32,877 nucleotides of DNA, taken from positions 1-32,877 of the forward strand of contig CAZUZF010000005.1 of the NCBI GenBank assembly GCA_964624955.1, in the 5' to 3' direction. The notes under the pieces are model-generated. The model saw only the letters and a program-made list of their open reading frames with translations. It was not told where the DNA came from and did not search any database. Source of the DNA: JACQHJ01 sp964624955. GTDB taxonomy: Bacteria; Patescibacteriota; Microgenomatia; Levybacterales; UBA12049. The translations under genes and the position numbers were made by a program. Positions 30,161-32,877 of this stretch are shown here, one piece after another. Numbering within the stretch: the stretch's first letter is position 1; the number at the start of each line of letters is the position of its first letter.

Positions 30161-30790
30161 CTATACTTGGGAAACGAGTTTTTTGTAGACAAAGGCTGTT
30201 GCAATCAAAGACAGAGGGAGGGTTATAAAAAGACCTATGATTAAAGCAAGGAAGCCTAGGACATTAATAAGAAATAGTAATATTCCAAAGACAAAAAGAT
30301 TCCACTTAACTCCTTTTGTCATTTCCCAGGATTTATTAAAAGCTTCAAACTCCATTTTTTTGTCAACGATTAAGTAGTCTATAAACTGAAGTTTTATGAA
30401 TATAATAATGCCTGGGATTATTAATAAAAGTAAACCCACAATTATGGCAATGCTTCTTGCAAGATTTGCAATTATATAAACAAAAAGTAACCTCCAATTT
30501 AGGAAAAACAAATCCTTATACTCTGGTTTTTTGTTTTCAACGATTTTTAAGGCAATTTGTATCATTCCCAAGGTTAAGATTGAAGAAAAAACCCAGTTGA
30601 ATATATTTGCAAGCAGCGACCCTTGGGGACCTACTATAATCACTACTAGAAAATAGGCAAGGGCATAGATTACGCTTACCGCAATCCAAATAAAGAATAA
30701 AACTATAAAAAAGAAAAGATATTGTTTTGCTTTTTCAAAACCAAATCGTATTGCCTCTCCCTTTGAAAAATGGAGCTTTTGAATAGCCAT
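30161..30790 (-). CDS. DUF975-like multi-pass membrane protein
   Basis: The 209-residue protein from ATG 30790 has about five membrane helices and a C-terminal half resembling DUF975 or the membrane domain of glycerophosphodiester phosphodiesterases: LLLLIIPGIIIFIKLQFID, then AFNKSWEMTKGVKW. Function is unknown. The frame extends to TTG 30826, but that TTGACA is better read as the -35 box of its own promoter. It is read in the same direction as ftsH upstream, with its own promoter. Confidence 0.75.
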   Translation of the reverse strand: MAIQKLHFSKGEAIRFGFEKAKQYLFFFIVLFFIWIAVSVIYALAYFLVVIIVGPQGSLLANIFNWVFSSILTLGMIQIALKIVENKKPEYKDLFFLNWRLLFVYIIANLARSIAIIVGLLLLIIPGIIIFIKLQFIDYLIVDKKMEFEAFNKSWEMTKGVKWNLFVFGILLFLINVLGFLALIIGLFITLPLSLIATAFVYKKLVSQV

Positions 30791-30798
30791 ACTTTGAT

Positions 30799-30826
30799 TA
30801 TTTACCTTCAAATAGAAGTTTGTCAA
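30799..30826 (-). promoter_or_regulatory. Promoter of the DUF975-like gene
   Basis: TTGACA (30821-30826), a 16-bp spacer and TAAATA (30799-30804), ending 8 nt before ATG 30790. The TTG of this box can be mistaken for a start codon. Confidence 0.6.
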
Positions 30827-30829
30827 GGA

Positions 30830-32704
30830 TCAAGCTATAACTTTGGCCAAAGCCACTTTTTTAGGACCAATTAATCTTTCAAATTCCTCGGATTCTAATG
30901 TTTCTTTTTTCAAAAGCTCTTTTGCTAACAAATCTAATTTCCTTCTTAGTTTTTTCAAAACCACTAAAGCCTTTTTATATGATTCATCTGTGATTTTTTT
31001 AACCTGTGTATCAATTTTTGCTGCCATATCTGGAGAAATATTTGGAGACTCATAGGGAAATCTTTTGTCTTCCCCATTTAAGTTTATAGGCCCTAACTCA
31101 CTCATTCCGTATTCCATAACCATTGTTCTTGCAACCTCTGTTGCTTTGGCAATATCATCAGAGGCGCCTGTTGTTAGCTCGTCAAAGACAAGGCTTTCTG
31201 CCGCTCTTCCCCCAAGCATTACTACAATTTCTTCCATTAAATGAGTTTTTGTTTCATGAACTCTATCTATTGGCTCCATCATGGTGTGTCCCAAGCTCAT
31301 ACCCCTTGAAACTATTGAGATTCTATGAATTGGGTCCATATTTGGCATAAACCAAGAAACAAGAGCGTGCCCTGCTTCGTGATAGGCTGTCATTTTCCTA
31401 TCCATTTCTGATTGAAGTCTTTTTTTCTCTGGTCCCAATTTTACTTTGGTTGCCGCTTCTTCCAGATCGCTTGGATCAATTGTCTTTTTAGAAAGCCTTG
31501 CTGCCAGAATTGCCGCTTCATTTAACATATTCTCCAAATCAGCTCCAGAAAAGCCTACTGTTCTTTTGGCAACTTTTTCCCAATTAACATCTTTGGCAAA
31601 GGGTTTTCCTTTTGCATGGATTTTTAGTATTGCTTCTCTTCCTCTAACATCGGGAGGCTCAAGTACTACTCTTCTATCAAATCTTCCTGGTCTAACAAGA
31701 GCTGGGTCCAAGAGTTCACCGCGATTAGTTGCTGCCATAACTACAATATTTTCATTAGGAGTAAAACCATCCATTTCAACCAATATCTGGTTTAAGGTCT
31801 GTTCCCTTTCATCGTGTCCTCCCGTAAAACTTGCACCCCTCTGTCTTCCGATAGCGTCAATTTCATCTATGAAAATAATGGCAGGCTGGGCTTTTTTCGC
31901 ATTATTGAACAAATCTCTTACTCGACTTGCTCCCACACCTACCAAAATTTCCATAAACTCAGAGCCTGCCATTGAGAAGAAGGCCACACTAGCCTCGCCT
32001 GCTACACAGCGTGCCAAAAGTGTTTTTCCTGTTCCACTTGGACCTACTAAAAGTACTCCCTTTGGAGTTCTTGCTCCCATTGCTTTATATTTACCAGGGT
32101 TTTTAAGAAAATCTACGACTTCTGTTAATTCCTGTTTTGCTTCGTCAACTCCCGCAACATCTGCAAAAGTAGTTTTTGGGGTGTCTTTTGAAAAAAGCTT
32201 TGCTCCTGATTTTCCAAAGGAAAAGATATTTTCCTGCGCTCCCCTTGCCTGGCGAAATATAAACCAGAAAAAGGCGACCATTAAGACAATTGGTAAAACT
32301 CCTGTTAAAATACTAATCCAATTATTTAGTGCCGTATCATCTTTAATAACAACTTTTGTTTTGTCTAAATTTACATTTGCATCTTTAAATAGCTGGTAAA
32401 CGCTTGCGTCTGTTTCTTTAAAACTTTCTATCTTGGTATTGTCCTTATTGGTGGCAACAATTTTATTAGGATAAACATCTAAAGAGCTTACCTTATTTGA
32501 CTTAACATCCAAAATTAGCTGTGAAAGAGGAACGCTTTTTACAGTTTCCCCAGAAAGCGAATTATTATTGTTAGAAGAATTTACTCCGAAAAACAAAAAG
32601 GCAGTAAAGATAATAAGAAAGACATAAATAACTATGTTTTTCCATGAAAACCTCATTTTTAGCTTTACCTGTCTTAATTTTTTGGGTCTTTTTATACCTG
32701 CCAT
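30830..32704 (-). CDS. ftsH: ATP-dependent zinc metalloprotease FtsH
   Basis: From ATG 32704 the 624-residue protein has two membrane helices (NIVIYVFLIIFTAFLFFGV and ILTGVLPIVLMVAFFWFIF) around an outer domain, an AAA ATPase with Walker A GPSGTGKT and Walker B IIFIDEIDAIG, the second region of homology RPGRFDRRVV, and the zinc protease motif HEAGH. It degrades membrane proteins. Two positions differ from most FtsH: Walker A has Ser where GPPGTGKT has Pro, and the pore loop reads ILVGVG where MFVGVG is usual, so the pore aromatic is Leu. TTG 32713 is an alternative start, but the -10 box ends 9 nt before ATG 32704. Confidence 0.95.
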   Translation of the reverse strand: MAGIKRPKKLRQVKLKMRFSWKNIVIYVFLIIFTAFLFFGVNSSNNNNSLSGETVKSVPLSQLILDVKSNKVSSLDVYPNKIVATNKDNTKIESFKETDASVYQLFKDANVNLDKTKVVIKDDTALNNWISILTGVLPIVLMVAFFWFIFRQARGAQENIFSFGKSGAKLFSKDTPKTTFADVAGVDEAKQELTEVVDFLKNPGKYKAMGARTPKGVLLVGPSGTGKTLLARCVAGEASVAFFSMAGSEFMEILVGVGASRVRDLFNNAKKAQPAIIFIDEIDAIGRQRGASFTGGHDEREQTLNQILVEMDGFTPNENIVVMAATNRGELLDPALVRPGRFDRRVVLEPPDVRGREAILKIHAKGKPFAKDVNWEKVAKRTVGFSGADLENMLNEAAILAARLSKKTIDPSDLEEAATKVKLGPEKKRLQSEMDRKMTAYHEAGHALVSWFMPNMDPIHRISIVSRGMSLGHTMMEPIDRVHETKTHLMEEIVVMLGGRAAESLVFDELTTGASDDIAKATEVARTMVMEYGMSELGPINLNGEDKRFPYESPNISPDMAAKIDTQVKKITDESYKKALVVLKKLRRKLDLLAKELLKKETLESEEFERLIGPKKVALAKVIA

Positions 32705-32713
32705 AGTCTGCAA

Positions 32714-32722
32714 ATTATACCA
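32714..32722 (-). promoter_or_regulatory. Extended -10 promoter of ftsH
   Basis: TGG-TATAAT ends 9 nt before ATG 32704. Confidence 0.7.
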
Positions 32723-32763
32723 TAGTTGAAGCTATATTTCTATATTGAAGCAATTTATAGACG

Positions 32764-32877
32764 TTATAAAAGCCCGACTTTTTCTTTTACAAGTGTCAGT
32801 GTCTGTGAAGATTTGGAAATTGCAAAGTCTCTTCCTTCATCTAAGACTTGTCTTAAATAACTTTCATCATTTCTAAT
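32764..32877 (-). CDS. trpS: Tryptophan-tRNA ligase, C-terminal 37 residues (cut by the window edge)
   Basis: The minus strand at the window end reads IRNDESYLRQVLDEGRDFAI, then SKSSQTLTLVKEKVGLL and a TAA at 32764-32766. The pattern of a Tyr-Leu pair, a G-x-x-x-A stretch, then TL-x-x-V-x-x-x-x-GL is the usual C-terminal helix of bacterial TrpRS. The enzyme charges tRNA-Trp; its catalytic core lies outside the window. The assignment rests on a short tail, so it is tentative. Confidence 0.65.
   Translation of the reverse strand: MRNDESYLRQVLDEGRDFAISKSSQTLTLVKEKVGLL

Noticed and set aside
31446..32399. A 317-codon open frame on the plus strand
   Set aside because: It is the antisense shadow of ftsH; the product is low-complexity Ser/Leu/Pro-rich, and the opposite strand has clear AAA protease motifs.
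1..32877. Recoded UGA (as in Gracilibacteria and SR1)
   Set aside because: UGA ends several well-bounded genes, for example at 20503, 24173 and 29176, and tryptophan positions use TGG.

Overview
The window looks like a scaffold from an uncultured candidate-phyla-radiation bacterium, most likely Microgenomates/Patescibacteria. This is inferred from the AT-rich DNA, very tight packing with overlapping genes, short versions of house-keeping proteins, a DUF5654-like protein, a Gmad2 protein, and secreted proteins with a characteristic N-terminal anchor motif. UGA is used as a stop (for example at 29176, 24173 and 20503), so the code is standard. A run of exactly 100 N at 5160-5259 marks a scaffold gap. 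No rRNA, tRNA, CRISPR array or insertion sequence was seen.

Layout. 1-4.2 kb: a frameshifted unknown gene, a cytidine deaminase, a TspO-like protein and several exported or unknown proteins. 4.2-9.9 kb: thioredoxin and thioredoxin reductase flanking the gap, a D-2-hydroxyacid dehydrogenase, a Crp/Fnr regulator, a small unknown gene, a DsbA-like protein, and a Fur/Zur-like regulator in an operon with a ZIP metal transporter. 9.9-14 kb: YibE/F, acylphosphatase, a VTT membrane protein, peptidyl-tRNA hydrolase and a phosphoribosyltransferase. 14-16.9 kb: an endonuclease Q homologue, then a rearranged stretch holding a gene remnant on the other strand, a LamG-like secreted protein and a truncated second copy of the endoQ 5' end. 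16.9-23.3 kb: a phosphotransferase-like protein, a TPR protein, an archaeal-type ATP-dependent DNA ligase, a Fic protein and a Tat-exported beta-helix protein. 23.3-26.6 kb: a pyrH-like / recF / hydrolase / gpsA operon. 27.2-32.9 kb: ftsH, a membrane protein, a stand-alone 5'-nuclease, a glycosyltransferase and mutM in one leftward series, plus the 3' end of trpS at the edge.

How it works together. DNA repair is well represented: endonuclease Q, MutM, RecF, a FEN/PolA-type 5'-nuclease and an ATP-dependent ligase. The endonuclease Q and the 5'-nuclease both end in peptides resembling beta-clamp-binding motifs (QLGIDF and QMSLL), which suggests a clamp-tethered excision pathway. Redox (TrxA/TrxB, DsbA) and zinc homeostasis (Zur-like regulator plus ZIP) form two other themes.

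The most striking global feature is promoter placement. At about twenty starts a recognisable -10 box, often with a TG extension or a -35 box at 17 bp, ends only 5-10 nt before the start codon. Most transcripts are therefore predicted to be leaderless or to have leaders of 0-4 nt. The clear exceptions are two small unknown proteins with perfect Shine-Dalgarno sequences, the fur gene with a hairpin leader, and the pyrH-like gene.
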